This document shows positions 1-12,429 of a stretch of 64,000 bases of DNA, one piece after another (within the stretch, counting starts at the first letter, position 1; each line of letters begins with the position of its first letter). The stretch is taken from the NCBI GenBank assembly GCA_030068075.1, contig CM057826.1, forward strand, positions 51,541,116 to 51,605,115, in the 5' to 3' direction. Origin of the DNA: Paguma larvata (taxonomy: Eukaryota > Chordata > Mammalia > Carnivora > Viverridae). Position numbers and translations under genes: made by a program. The notes beneath the pieces are model-generated. The model saw nothing but the letters and a program-made list of their open reading frames with translations, had not been told where the DNA came from and did no database searches.

Positions 1-375
1 CTAATGGGGCGATTTCTACAAAGTACCTGACTGGTACTCCTTAAAACTGTCAAAAACACTACAAACAAGGAAATCTTAGAAACTTTAATGGCCAAAAGTA
101 CCTGTGGAGATATAGCAATTAATGTGGTGTGCTAGATGGGATCCTGGAAGAACAACAACAAAAAGGTTAAAACAAAGAAAATCTGAATAAAGTATGGACT
201 TTAGTTAATACTAATGTATCAATATTGATCCATGAATTGTGACAAATGTATGATATTTAAATATGAATAACAGAGGAAATTGAGTGTAGGGTATAGTGGA
301 ACTCTCTGTACTGTTTTCACAAACTTTCTGTAAATCTGAAACTATTCTAAGATTAAAAGCTTATTTCAAAAAATA
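1..375 (+). mobile_element. Old L1 (L1M-type) 3' UTR fragment
   Basis: The second half contains the wording typical of old mammalian L1 3' UTRs: a stretch about a TATCAATATTG motif near 208-226, GGAACTCTCTGTACT at about 299-313, TTTCTGTAAATCTGAAAC near 325-342 and an A-rich end near 370. It is cut off by the window edge, so its 5' limit is unknown. It is diverged and non-coding. Subfamily is not assigned. Confidence 0.6.
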
Positions 376-524
376 ATTAAATATTTTCAGTAACCACTCA
401 TGAACAAGATGCTACATATATCCTCAAAAATCCAAATTCTACAACAATTACAAATAGGTATAACTCATTTAAGTTTAGGGATACCAAAGCAATTACTCCT
501 TAAAACTACATTCTTATCTTCATT

Positions 525-707
525 TTTTTTGTAATGTTTCTTTATTTTTGAGAGAGAGAGATACAGCACAAGCACGGGAAGGGCAGAGAGAGGGGGAGGC
601 TCTGAGCTGTCAGCACAAAGACTGACTTGGGGCTTGAACTTACGAAAAGTAAGATCATGACCTGAGCTGAAGTCATACGCTTAACCAACTGTGCCACCCA
701 TGTGCCC
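525..707 (-). mobile_element. SINEC (felid CAN SINE), minus strand
   Basis: On the minus strand this reads as a tRNA-derived SINE: a head with GGCACA.GGGTGGCACAGTTGG, the GTCATGATCTT block, a CT-rich segment (GAGAGAGAGA on the plus strand near 549-560) and an A-rich tail (T-run at 523-530). TCTTCATT occurs at 517-524 and again at 709-716, a likely short target-site duplication. It is the only one of the 13 SINEs here on the minus strand. Confidence 0.88.
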
Positions 708-1060
708 TTCTTCATTCTTTTACTCACAAAAATATTCCACCATACTCTCAAGATCCAGAGAAAGTCTTTGTCTTGGAAAGAAGGATAAAAGGACAATAGT
801 GTTCACAAATTTAAATTAAAAATCTGCAATCCTCTACTTTCATACTAGTTATTCACTATTTTTGTTCTGGCATTTCTGAGTACCAGAAGTGCCTATTTCC
901 TGGCACAGTCTACCTTGCGTTATAAAAACCCAAAGCATCCAACTCTCAGCTTATCAGACACTTTGAATTTCAGACTTGGACATGGGGCACAATCTGGCGA
1001 CTTCTGCTAAGAGACTTTGGGAATAGTTTTCCTTCCTAGTCAAAAGATATGTAAGGAGAG
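708..1060. other. Unassigned unique-looking sequence
   Basis: I see no gene, repeat or RNA in these bases between two SINEs. No frame stays open for a meaningful length. Confidence 0.4.
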
Positions 1061-1291
1061 GGGCACCTGGGTGGCTCAGTTGGTTAAACATCTGACTTTG
1101 GCTCAAGTTATGATCTCATGGTTCGTGAGTTTAAGCCCTGTGTCGGGCGCAGGCTGACAGCTCAGAGCCTGGAGCCTGGTTCGTATTCTGTGTCTCCCAT
1201 TCTCTTTCTGCCCTTCCCCTGCTTGTGCTCTGTCTCAATCTCTCCCTCTCTCTCAAAAATAAATCAATGTTAAAATTTTTTTTAAATATTT
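1061..1291 (+). mobile_element. SINEC (felid CAN SINE)
   Basis: Full-length type copy: tRNA-like head with an A-box-like GTGGCTCAGTTGG, a diverged B box, CAGCTCAGAGCCTGGAGCCTG, a CT-rich block ending in CTCTCTCTC, then AAATAAAT and a T/A-rich tail. A target-site duplication of about 11 bp with one mismatch (ATGTAAGGAGA at 1049-1059, ATATAAGGAGA at 1292-1302) frames it. Confidence 0.93.
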
Positions 1292-1302
1292 ATATAAGGA
1301 GA

Positions 1303-1974
1303 AATTCCCCATATGTCTTCTTATGCATACATAAATTTCATGGGTGTAATTGTAGGAGGACATGAAGTCTAAAACTACAGTAGCCACGTAACAACCATGA
1401 TGCAGTAATCATAACCATGAAAAGTCAAACCACCAAAACTGGTGCTTCATTAATAGCTAGAAAAGTGTTATCATTGAGATGCTAAATTAGCTAATCCTAA
1501 AAATCTTCCCCACATCCAGAATTCTTGTTAAATATCCTCACAGTTTCAGATGATTTTAGTTGTGTATTACTACTTAGAGGGTAAAGCACTGTAACTGTTA
1601 TACATCTATTTATACTGTTCCAAAAATTTGCTTTTTCCCCACTCCAACCCATGTTTGTCTACCTGAACCTGACCTATATTATTCAAAGTCCAATGGAATT
1701 TTCAACACTTGACAATATCATTCCAAGATTGAGGAAAGATTGCTCTGTGAGATTGTGTTCATTAGTCTTAATTTTATTAACCATAACAGTAATCCCTTTA
1801 ATTAACTAAAAACAAACAAACAAAATAAATTGAAAGATGATCTATATTTCTACTTGCTTTGGTGACTTTCAAGAAGTGTTGCACTCAGTAAGAAATGCAT
1901 TAGTAAAAAGAGAAATAATAATTCACTCCCCTGAAGAGTGGGGAGCGAATCTCTGTGGTTATACACACATACAG
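1303..1974. other. Unassigned AT-rich sequence
   Basis: No gene or repeat is recognised. A short A-rich run (AAACAAACAAACAAAA) lies near 1809-1825. Nothing else stands out. Confidence 0.4.
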
Positions 1975-3640
1975 TCCTTCATTCATTCAACAAATAATTA
2001 TTGAGTATTTGTTATGCAGTAAACATTGTTCTACCATCTATTTGAATACTGCAGTGACTATCCAAAAAAATCTGAAATTTTTCATTTTTAACAGGCTATT
2101 CAGATGACTGTAATGATCCTTCAGGTTTAGGAAGCACTGTTCGGTGTTACATGGATATTTTGTCATGTGTTCAGTAATGCTGTCCTTGGGAAACATATAT
2201 TTTCCATGTGGGAGAGGGTAGACAAGAAACAAGTTAACGAACAAACATAAGTACTACACAGAAAAATAAATCATGGGCAGGTGGTGTTATTTTATATTCA
2301 GTAACCAGGAAAGTCCCACTAATCAGGTGGCATTTGAGAAAGATCTGAAGAAAGGAAGCATGTGACTCATGGGATATCTGGGGAAAGAGTGTTCCAAGAA
2401 GAGGGATCAGGGAAGGCTCTGGACAGGAGCTTAAATGGAATGTTTAAGGAACAGCAAGGACACCAGACTGGGAAGTCGAGCCAAAGGAAAAGAAAATGAG
2501 GAGATGAAGTTAGAAATGTTGTGGAAGGGCTGATCTTAAAAGCTTATTAGGCCACTGAAAAGTCTATGACATTTATTCTGACTGAAATGGGATGCCAATT
2601 GGTGAGAGTGAAAAGAAGAGCATGATCTAACTCAAGCTGTAAAAAAAAAAATTACTCTGCTTGTTGTGTTGAGCGTAGACCACAGGAGGAGCTAGTGTGG
2701 AAGCAGGAGGACCTGTTAGATGGCAAAGCAGTAATGTGGACAAAATATTTGGTAGGTTGAATTAAGGTGATCATAATGAAAGTCATGACAAATAGATCAA
2801 TTCTATATGTATTTTGAAAGAAGTGTCAATAGGATTTCCTGAAAAACTAGAAGTGGGGTTTGGGAAAAATAGAGTGAAGGACAACTATGTGATTTTTGTT
2901 TTTGTTTTACTTATTTTTTCCTTTTTATTTTGGCTTTTGTCCGAGCAACTAGAAGCAAGGAGTTTCCCTTTAGTAAAACAGCAATGTTGGGGAGCAAAGG
3001 GCAGATATTGGAATACAGTTGGAGATATACAACATTAGCTTTAGGAAGTTTGCAATACAATGAAATGTAAAGACAAGTAGGCATTTGAAACTGTAAGGTT
3101 GGAGTTCAGGGAAGAAGGTCAAGTGTGGAAACAGAAATTTTGAAGTTGTTAATATTTAGAAGGTATTAAAGCCATGAGATCTGATGAAATCACAAAGCAA
3201 GGGACTGTGGGTAGAGAAAAGGCATGGTCTAAGGATATAGCCCCAAGACAACCCAAAGATGAGAAGAACTATTTAGGGAGATGAGAAGAAACTATTAAAA
3301 TAGGAAAAGTACGCAGTGAGGTAAAAGAAGAATCAAGGATAGAATGGTGTTCCCAAAGCTAAACTGAAAATTAGGAAATATGCACCTGTGTCAAATGATC
3401 TGAAGGGTTAAGATAAGAATCGGGAATTGGTCATTAAATGAGCAAAAGGGAAGTCACTGATGACGCTGACAAGAAAACTTTGATGGCACAAGGAGAGAAA
3501 TGCCAAGAAATAAGGGAAGAGAGAAACTGGCCACAGGTGATAATCAATTGTTTTTCTGAAAGTTTAGTTATGGAGAAGCTAAGGAACGGGATGGGAGCCA
3601 GAGAAGGAAGTAAAGGCAAGAGATTTCCTTTTTAGTGGAT
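1975..3640 (+). repeat. Long degraded ancient mammalian repeat
   Basis: The stretch follows, in order and with many gaps, a widely dispersed mammalian repeat that I recognise by wording but cannot name with certainty. Landmarks are TTCATTCATTCAACAAATAATTATTGAG-type text near 1978-2008, the GGATATCTGGGGAAAGAGTGTTCCAAGAAGAGGG-type block near 2372-2406, AGGAACAGCAAGGACACCAG-type at about 2448, the GACTGAAATGGGATGCCAATTGG-type block near 2580, GTGTTGAG near 2668, TTTTGAAAG near 2812 and TTAAAGCCATGAGATCTGATGAAATCAC-type at 3167. No frame is conserved; short open frames inside it (for example 2814-3038 and 3438-3635) are incidental. Confidence 0.5.
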
Positions 3641-4756
3641 AATATTCTATCATGTCATTATACTGATAAAAAATCAGAGTAGGAAAATTGATTACAGAGG
3701 AAAAGAGAAATTGCCAGAATTCTTTAAAAAGCACAGGAAAATGGGAAACAGGGAAGTGTTGTTCATAAGTAGGAAAACAAATAATTTTTCAATAGTAACA
3801 GAAAAGAAGGCAGTATAAGCGGATACCAGCACATTCGGGATGATTCATATGATATCATTGAATGGTACCCCATACCAGACCTCAAAAATCCAACAAAACC
3901 ACTTTTCATTTGACAAGAAGGAAAGATAGGCCATTTTTCTATTTTTCCACCAATAGCGTCTCTTAGAGAATTTTAATTCAATTCACATTCTGAATGAATG
4001 TAGTTTTATAGGGGTATTCTAACTCAATTAGCTAGAAAGACACTACCAAAAAAAAAAAGCAATATTCAGATATGTAGTCAATCAAAACTATCTTGCCTCC
4101 AAATGTTTCCTAATAATTAATGAAAATAGGATCAAAGTTTAAAAGCTTTCTTCCACTTGAGTATACTACTCTTATTATTTTTTATGTTACCCATATGGCT
4201 GATAATAACATAACTCAATAATGTATCATTTCCTTCTGACTATAATTGGTCCTAGCTATAGAATGAGGCAATCAATTGCAGACTGACTTAGTCAATGATG
4301 ACATATTTCTTTCAACGTTCTCATACAATTTGACTGAAGAGTCCCTGGGTCATGGCAAATTTGGTATTGAAATGATATTTTAAAAGCCTATAAAAACATA
4401 TAATACACTGAAATGGTTCATATCTGGATGAGTTCCAAGAGGTAATTAGCTTTGCCTGCTACCCAATTTCAGGCCAAAGTCCCTGCAATGCTGAAGCATC
4501 AGTTCTTGGATCAGGGTCAGACTTGATCAAGGTCCAGAATAAATCAATGATATGGGAAAAGTTGAACAAGATTGGCCGTTAAGCCCTTGAGAACAACTGA
4601 GGTTTACATTTCTCAATTCTGATGAGCTAACAAAAAAGTAGAATAATGAAACTACATAGTCTTAAACTTTAAGCTGATTTTTCCATAGACTGCAGCATAT
4701 TTTCAATATTTGATAGCTTAAGAATAGCACCTCTAAACACAAAAACATCTTTGCTC
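3641..4756. other. Unassigned AT-rich sequence
   Basis: No gene, RNA or confidently recognised repeat. A 12-base A run occurs near 4049-4060. Confidence 0.4.
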
Positions 4757-4847
4757 TATTTGAAAATATTTGATATTTATAAAACCAAAAACTTTTCATA
4801 TTTGAAAATATGTGATATTTATAAAACCAAAAACTTTTCATATTTGA
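4757..4847. repeat. 42-bp tandem duplication
   Basis: Two adjacent 42-bp units (4757-4798 and 4799-4840) differ at one base (T to G in the ATATTTGAT/ATATGTGAT block), followed by 7 bp of a third unit. The unit is AT-rich and contains AAAACCAAAAACTTTTC. It also explains the repeated peptide in the short open frame at 4751-5014, which is not a gene. Confidence 0.95.
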
Positions 4848-6988
4848 TCCAAAAATTATGGCTGAGCTATAATTACTTTATTTCCATTAGTTGTTGGGAA
4901 TCAGTCATTCTTCTGCTTCTGATGCATTATACTGCTTCTGCCTCCTTCCAAATTAGCAGACTCAGAGTCACCCTAAAAGCAGACCAGTTTTTCTCTTTGG
5001 CAGTACAAAATTAAACTGTTTAATTCCAAATATCGAAAGCTTTTCTTAATTGAACCTAAACTTTACCCATCATATAGCTATCTATCCTGCACCATGGCTA
5101 ACTGAGAATATAAAATACTTAGCTCCGAAAAGAAGAAATGTCATTATGTAATATTCAATATTGTCACCTCGTGTACATTACCTGATGAGTCATTAATAAA
5201 TACACAAATCTGCACAAAGTATATGTTTTTGGAAAAGCACAGGAAATATTTGCAAAAAATAAAAGTACCTGACAATCAGCAGAGATGGTGTCTTAAAGGA
5301 CAAGTTGAGCTTTTCAAGTGATCCAATGTATATGAATCATTAATATATCTTCAATTATTTAGGACACAATTTTTATTTTTTAATGAATGCATCACAAGAA
5401 GATTTATAATAATCTTTTAGTGGCTACAGTAACACTTACGTTTACCTAAATGAGAATATGTCTTGTTTTATACATGTATCCACAACTACCTTCTGATACT
5501 AAAAACCAATTGTGATATTAACCAATTATCCATAGATATCAGAAAAGAATATTTTAGCATTTTTAAATACCTATGTCATAAAGAACTGCAGTAGAAATCT
5601 AAGTATGCCCGCTATAATTACCTGACATGTAATTCCACATGTTAAATAGAGTAACATAAACAAATAAATGTTTCTAATCATAGTTTTCTACCTATGGGAC
5701 AAAGTCTAGATTTTTTCACTTTTTCCTAACTAGAAACTTCATGGGTGAGTCAGCTAGAACTCAAAAGAAAGCAAGGAGGAAAATGAGTCAGGAAGTCTTT
5801 GAAAAAAAAAGCTGAAATAAAAGTACCTAATTTTCTTATTCATATTAATAGAAAACAATTCTGTCCTCATAATGTCATCTAATACTATACATGCAAAGTT
5901 AATGGCATAAGTCAAAAGCTTTCTACTAATTCTAGAAACATTTGGATGCAGACCCTCTTTCTTCACTCCTCCTGTCCTGCTTCTGGTTGGGGAGTGGGAG
6001 GAGGGTACAGAATTCTCGGCATTGCTCATACATCAGAACAAGGCCTGTTTATCTGCAACAGCCTTTCCCGTTAGGAGTTCAGTCCCACAGCTCTTCAGAA
6101 CCACATGGCTTAGATTTCATTATCTATGAATCATGTTCCTATCGAGGCAACATTCAGAAAGCAGGATATATGGAAATGCTTCTGACTGTCCATTTGTGGT
6201 GTGAATGCTTACAGTGGCTTACAGCATCCATTGCAGTGAGCCCTGGTGATTGTCTACAGCAGATAGGAGCAAGATCCTGCTTAGTTAGCATCTACCAAAA
6301 TGTGAACATAATTCCTTTTCCTCTTGCCTTCTACTCTATGCTCAAGAAGGTTATAGCCTATAGATATTCAGTAGATGACATATTCGATAATTCTGTAGCT
6401 CCAAGCACATCCAGCATTATTTTTCATTAAGAGGCATAATTGTATTGTCCCATTAATTAATAATGCACTAAAAACTGGTTCTTATAAATTCTAATGGCAA
6501 CACAGTTTAGTTGGGAAAAGATGGCTATTACGATCAGAGACCTATAGCCTACCCCAAGCTACCAAACATTTATAACTGCCATCCTGTCATAGTTCAGGTT
6601 CCCTTGCTAGGTTATGGGGATGGGGCCTGATTGCAAACAAGTGCTATGGGATTTTGATGGAGAGAAGTCTGGATCCATGTTTACAGCAGCCGGGCAAGGG
6701 CAGCATGCACTTTCCAGTTTATCACTTTGACATTCCTCCCTGTAAGCCAACAGGGAATAAGGCAGTGACATTTGCGAGATAACAAGTTCACTGGAGATTG
6801 TCTTTGGGATTGAGTCAGGTCTCAAAGCAGAATTTAAACAAGTGTGTACCCCAGCAGTCCCAGTCTGGTTATAGTCTTACCTGCACTTGTTTCAAACACA
6901 GCAGGGATGCAACTATCACCTCTCCATCCCCCTCCTGGTGGCTACTGGAAACCAGAGTTCACTTCTAATTGGCTTATTCACTCTGAAA
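4848..6988. other. No gene or named repeat seen
   Basis: The only notable feature is an open frame at 5942-6430 (162 codons). It begins with TTG, its first ATG is at 6170, and it has no recognisable domain, so I do not call it a gene. The segment near 6560-6900 is less AT-rich and might be an old repeat, but I cannot place it. Confidence 0.4.
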
Positions 6989-7013
6989 ACACACACACGC
7001 ACACACACACACA
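6989..7013. repeat. (CA)n microsatellite
   Basis: About 12 CA units with one CG interruption (ACACACACGCACAC). Confidence 0.95.
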
Positions 7014-8877
7014 GTCTACTTTTAATGAGGTATGAGTTTCTTGTGGGTTTTTCCTTCTTGGTCATTGGGGCAAAGATCAGTGATCTAAAAAGGAAAAAAA
7101 AATGTCTGTTGAGTACAAGGTGAAGTCCAGTTCCTTTTCTAAAAACATTTTGCTGTGTCAAGTACTAATTAACCTTCATTTAAACTATTCACTAGATTAA
7201 CAGACCTGTGCCATTCCTTCTGATGAGCTCAACAAACTAACATGCATAACATGATCATCTTGTAGGCATCTTCCTAGCCTTCTACCTAATTATGGGTCCA
7301 CTGGTTGGACTGTACTTTTATCAAGAGTCAATTGCATTTGTTCCTACCCTGTTTATACCAGCTGAAGTTATCAAGGTAATTAAAATACTTAATCAACTAT
7401 TGTGTAAGTCACTGAAATATGAGTTCAAAAAACAATGAAAGGTGTTTTACTGTGAAAACCAAGTTGAATGTTGTGAAAAGATGTTCTAAACAGGACCACT
7501 ATCGAAAATTGCTATTAAAATTCATGTGAGTGAAATGGGGGAATCTGAAAAATCTAGATGGAATCTGGAAACAGGCAACCTCGTACATATTTTTAAATCT
7601 GACTCTTTCTAAAGAAATGGAACCTGGAAATAGCATATGAGAGACACAGCCTCACGGGTTCAGTTTAGTCAAGAAAAAAGATACAGAACTCCAAACGGTG
7701 GAGCTCTGCTCAAAGAAAGGCCTCAGATTATGTTAATGAAATTGGCAAAGGAATATTTAATTAAATGTTTTATATTAAAATATTTAAGTGTGTACTTTTT
7801 TTTATGATTCCCCCTCGAAATGACTTTTTCAATTAACCTACCACCCATTGTTCCCAATTGCTTCATGTAAGAAGTCTGCTTCTGGTTTTCTAATCTAACC
7901 ACATTTCACTTTCTCCTGTTACTCTGCTTCCCCAAAGGCAAATGCCTCAGAACAGTATTTATTAAAAAATCTCCCTATAGCATGATGCAAAGTGCTGGCA
8001 AGTAAGAAGATAGCAAGTCTTTGCATTTGAACAGAGAGTGGTAATAAGGAATCCTATCAACTTGAATGAATTAAGATTTCATTTTGACTTCAGTTTACTT
8101 CTAACCCTGTTATCAACCCATGACATTTTGCACTACTAGGGGGAGAGGGTGGCTAAGTCATTGGTGCAGATGTAATTTATGGCAATTTAAACTGAGTCAA
8201 GAAGTTAATTACTTTGAAATAATGCATACGTCTCACACTGAGTTTAACCAAGGTTTATTAAAAGATGGGTTACTTATGCCTTTTTGCCCTCCACATATTC
8301 TCTTTTAAAAATAAGTTTACCAGGAATTAAGCAAGAACTCCCATAGTGTTAACATCTTCTGAATTGAGAGCTTTTTATAACATGACTTGTCAGAACATAA
8401 ATGGTTAAAAAAGAGTCCATAGCTCACCTTCATCACCCTTCAGGTACATTATCAGCAAAAGGCACATTTCTCTTCACTCTAAAATTGTAGAAAATGACAC
8501 TGTTGTGAAGCCTCTGGGACTCCTCACTAAACATGAATATTCAGCACCAAGAACAGAAGCTTCAGTACATCAAATTAAATGCAACCTTAAGAGCTTATCA
8601 TTTTTAAGTCATTTGCATCTCTTCCCCCCAGACTTCCCTTCCCAGTTGTGGAAGATGAGTGGGCATCACTACCCAGTCAGCATGAATTTTACATACCTGA
8701 GTCTTTGCTCAGGCAAACGGTTGCCTTCAACTGGGGCTCCAGGTTGAGAAGCTTGGACTGATCATCTGCAACAGCCATGCAACCACCAAATAGTCAGTAT
8801 TACATGGGATAAAGTTATCACTGACAAGCTTCACAATACTGTTCAAGTTCTATAAAAGTAAGTGTTAGGAATTCTCA
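7014..8877. other. No gene or named repeat seen
   Basis: AT-rich sequence without a convincing open frame, RNA or repeat family. A short T run lies near 7796-7803. Confidence 0.4.
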
Positions 8878-9215
8878 ATTAGGATTGCTTGTTTGCGAGT
8901 ACCGGAAATCCAACTGAAGCGAGTTCATGCAAGAGCAGGAATACATTGTTATGTTTAATCTGAAAGCTACAGAGGGATGGAGTGCTCTCAGGCACAGAAG
9001 GTTGAAGGGGTTCAAACAGTATTATCATGTCTGTCACTCTTTCCCTAATCTCTGCTCTCCCAGATAAACTTCAATGTATGAAGGCAGAGATAATGTATGC
9101 GGTCCTCAGAACCTACAAATTCAGCAAAAAGAGTACCCCCAAATGTCTATGTCAGCCTCTTGATTGTGCGATCCCTACTTGGATTATAAACTCAAGCTTT
9201 TGGCAGAGAAAATAG
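8878..9215 (+). repeat. Ancient interspersed repeat, family not named
   Basis: The order AGGATTGCTTGTTTGCGAGTACCGGAAATCCAACTGAAGCG-like start, a GAATACATTGTTATGTTTAAT-like block, AGGGGTTCAAACAGTATTATC at about 9006-9026 and a CTCTTTCCCTAATCTCTGCTCTCC tract matches a mammalian repeat family also present at about 27,660-27,990. The open frame at 9027-9215 lies in it and is incidental. The family name is uncertain. Confidence 0.45.
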
Positions 9216-9404
9216 GTCAAATAGTTGAGAACACTTTCAGGATTGCAGGGCGTGGCAAAAAAAAAAAAGACAGTTGCAAAAACAAAATGAAAAACAGATA
9301 CAGAACAGACAAAAACATAAATAAAATAAAATAGCCAACATCCACAAATATGCCTTAAGAAAGCCTATAGGAGTCATAGGCAGGGAAAATATATGTTAGG
9401 TAAT

Positions 9405-9635
9405 GAAAAGGATGCAAGTTTTAGAGTCAGAGTCTGTCTTTGAAAACCGTTCCTACCATCTACTAGCAGTGGGTGCCTACATTACTCATCTCTCTAAGCC
9501 AGTATTCCCACCTGCAAAGCAAGTTCTAGTTTGCAGGATTATTTCAAGAATTAGATCTCCTCTTTGTAAAGTACTTAGCATAGGGCCAGTTAGATAGTAG
9601 ATGTTCGGTAAAAGATATTTTCATTATTTGGGTGA
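9405..9635 (+). mobile_element. MIR SINE
   Basis: MIR core pattern in order: TTTTAGAGTCAGAGTCTG at 9419-9436, a diverged CTACTAGCAGTGGGTGCC, CATCTCTCTAAGCCAGTATTCCC-like text, GCAGGATTATTTCAAGAATTAGAT-like at 9533, TAAAGTACTTAGCATAGGGCC at about 9567-9587 and TAGTAGATGTTCGGTAAA. Ancient tRNA/L2-related SINE; non-coding. Confidence 0.8.
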
Positions 9636-10399
9636 GGCAAAGGAGCCAAGATTAATTCTAACCTCAACCAAAAGGAAGCAAGAGTTGAAAAGATATAATA
9701 AAAAATAAAGTGCATTTTCTCTAACAGGGAGTAAATAAATGGCCATATTTTCTTTGAAATATTTCAAATAAAAATTAGCATAAACTTATAAAATAACAAC
9801 TATTTAATATAAATATCAATGTATTGTTTTATGGTAAAGTAGTATAGTGACTCATTTACAAGCCAAGCATGTACTCAGAGTGTGTAGAAGCAATAAATAC
9901 ATAGCAAATTGTTTCAGTCTCCATATTCACATTGATATTTAATACACACTGAATAATTAGCACAATTCAAGATGGGCCAAATGTGTTTCTAAAAACAGAA
10001 GAAGGAAAAGGCAGCAGCAAAGGCTTACGGATGAGCAGAGAATGTAAGGCTATTTAGAGTTAGAAATCTCATTTCTGGCTCTCACACTAACCTCCTCTGT
10101 GACCTTGCCTGCCAGTCTATTAACTTTTCAATGCTTTCCTCATCTAAGAAAGAGGAAGCTGCTGGGCCCAAATCACCTCCAAAAGACAGTTTGTGTTTGA
10201 GAACATGTCATGAAAAGGAAGAAGGTTTATATCAACCTTTAAATTTCACCTCATCCTCCCAGGACAAATTTATTAAATGAGCAATTAATTAACACATACC
10301 TATTTTTTCTTATTCATTGCACATATGTATTAATTGAGTTTTAATGTGTAAGACAAAATCCATTAAATAGGCATATTTCAGAGTTTATATGAGAATTCA
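9636..10399. other. AT-rich sequence with a possible MIR trace
   Basis: Mostly unassigned. A segment at about 10,055-10,165 (TGGCTCTCACACTAACCTCCTCTGTGACCTTG-like) has the middle of an MIR but is too short for a firm call. No gene is seen. Confidence 0.35.
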
Positions 10400-10520
10400 A
10401 ATCCACAAAATCACAGCACTATGGGGCCAGAGGTAATCTTAGAATTGAATTAACCCAACCTCTTCATTTTACAGAGGAAGAGAATCAGAACCAAATCCAT
10501 ATTTTCTAGGCCTGAACTTC
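10400..10520 (-). mobile_element. Possible MIR/CR1-like fragment
   Basis: Contains a CTTCATTTTACAGAGGAAGAGAATCAG-like motif (10,461-10,488) after a TTAACCCAACCTC block. This is the minus-strand form of the 'cctcatctgtaaaatg' signature shared by MIR and some CR1/L3-type fragments. Short and diverged. Confidence 0.35.
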
Positions 10521-11846
10521 TATTCTACCATTCCACTTAACTGAGAGATTTTTAAAGGTTTAAAAATTTAAGTTATTTAAGGCAGTAGTAGGTCTCTCAA
10601 ATACAGAGGGAAATCACTATAAATAAGAAAAACAAAGAAAAATGTAAGAGGCAAGACTGAACACAAATGATCTAGATGGGGTCTTGAAACTGGTTGAAAA
10701 AATGTCCTTAAGAAGGGAGACTTGGGAAAGCCATTAACCATAGAGATGAAAGGAAGAGCAGAAGGGGAAAGACAGCCTCAGAGAATTGTCAGTTAATAAT
10801 CTCCATGTGTCACATGGAGTTGATAAGGAAAATGTTAAAAAAAAAAAAAGTCATCATACCCTGCAACTGTTTTCAGTAACTATAAGAAAATTCTAAACAA
10901 AGGGAAGATGATTATTAGTGGCCAATAAGTGCCAAATGCCTAGATATCGACAAACCGATTGTACTTAATTACACAAATTTTCAAAAAATCATAAATAAAC
11001 AGCCTCTGTAACCTTATCTTTATAGCCCTGAGAACAACTGCTAAGAAGTGATGTGAGCAGGATGTTTGGAATGCTGGAGTAAGGAGCTCAACAGACCTTC
11101 TCAAAAAGCAATGATAAAACTGAATGAAATTATCAAAAGCTAACATTTCAGAATTTTGAAATGGACCAAAGGTATAATTTCATTGTAAATGGATCAGAGG
11201 CATACAACAAACTGTGAAATGTTTATTCAAGAAAAAAAATTCCTAAATTATTGATAATAATGTAGGAGTCTGTGGTGTTTTAGTCTGGAGCTGCTTCCAA
11301 CCCTCAACCAGCACCATCAGTTTCCATCTCTACTGGGGTGGGGTGAGCTATGAAAAACAGCAGTTTTATTGCCTGAGAGGAATGTCTTGACTTGGAGGAA
11401 AGGTCAGAAAAAGTCCATGCTCCTGGGCACTGTCAGAAAGAGTAGCCATCTTGATGTTAAAAGAATGGAGAAGACCAAGGTCACAGCTGGCCTAAGGTGA
11501 TGGTGGCTGGATCTACTAACAAACTGGCAGACTAGCGAGAAATTTACAAGGAGATCCAAAGAATGAGATATACATATTGGACCTTGATAAGAGATTACAT
11601 ATCCCCAGTAATCTGAGAAGATGCACACTAGTACAAGGTGAGACTAGGTAGCAATTCACACACCGTGGCTGATCATGAGGCCATGTACACACGTAGAGAT
11701 GAAACAAGAGAGCTGAGGAGCAAGTCAGGGAAGACTTGTAAATTGATGGAACACTGAAAGCATTCCCCAAACAACACATATATCCATTGACAAAGAGTGG
11801 AAATGTTACTGGCTTGTGATGTTTGAACTTGAAGGAAATCAAAATA
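10521..11846. other. No gene or named repeat seen
   Basis: Several short minus-strand open frames (for example 11516-11842, 108 codons) overlap one another without any domain or consistent start, so I regard them as chance. The part from about 11,200 may be an old repeat interrupted by the LTR that follows, but I could not assign it. Confidence 0.35.
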
Positions 11847-12343
11847 TGTCATACCAAAATAAACTACTTTAACACGAGGATTATTTTGAGCTGAAGGCAT
11901 TTGAGAAGCAGATATAAGAAAATCTCCCAGCCTTCTCCCTATTTGCCTAAAAGCAGGGCTTAAAGTTTCAAAGGTGTCTCTCCTGCCCCTTCCATCAAGA
12001 AGGACAAAAGTTAATCACTGGAGACAACTATAGATCTTATCACCCTGGTATCCTTTATCTACCAGTAGTTTTTCATATATTTTACCTTCCAATGGTTTGC
12101 TGCTCTCAGATGCCTAAAATGGCCTTCCTTTGTCCTGTCATTTCTTTACAAATATATTGTGCTTTGTCATATATGCTATATAAACCTGAATTCTAAGCCA
12201 CCTCTTTGAGTTACTCTTCCCTGAGTTCCTCATATACACACATTTTAACAAACTTCTGTTTTCTTATGTCTTGTTAATCTTTTATTACAGAATCTCAGCC
12301 AAGAACCTAAGATAAATGGAGGAAAATTTTCTTCTTTCCTACA
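11847..12343 (+). mobile_element. ERV1-type solo LTR, diverged
   Basis: Shares its course with the LTR at 36,637-37,956. Both have an ACAAAATA..ACTTT start, GAGCTGAAGGCATTTGAGAAG-type text, TTTGCCTAAA.GCAGGG, AACAAACTTCTGTTTTC near the 3' end (12,249-12,265), TTGTTAATCTTTTATTACAGA, and a CCTACA terminus at 12,338-12,343. It begins with TG and ends in CA, but I see no clean flanking duplication. A TATATAAAC box lies near 12,177. No retroviral genes adjoin it, so it is a solo LTR or remnant. Confidence 0.6.
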
Positions 12344-12429
12344 CACACAATCTCTCACCAATCATTGACTGAAAACCAAGCTATGCTGACTCAAGGATGA
12401 CCTCTAGAATACCAGATTTTTAAATAAAA

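Noticed and set aside
5942..6430. Longest open frame outside L1 (162 codons, plus strand)
   Set aside because: It starts with TTG; the first ATG is at 6,170, leaving about 86 codons. It has no recognisable domain and no splice or promoter context. A frame this long is somewhat unusual by chance in AT-rich DNA, so a tblastn search would settle it, but I cannot support a gene.
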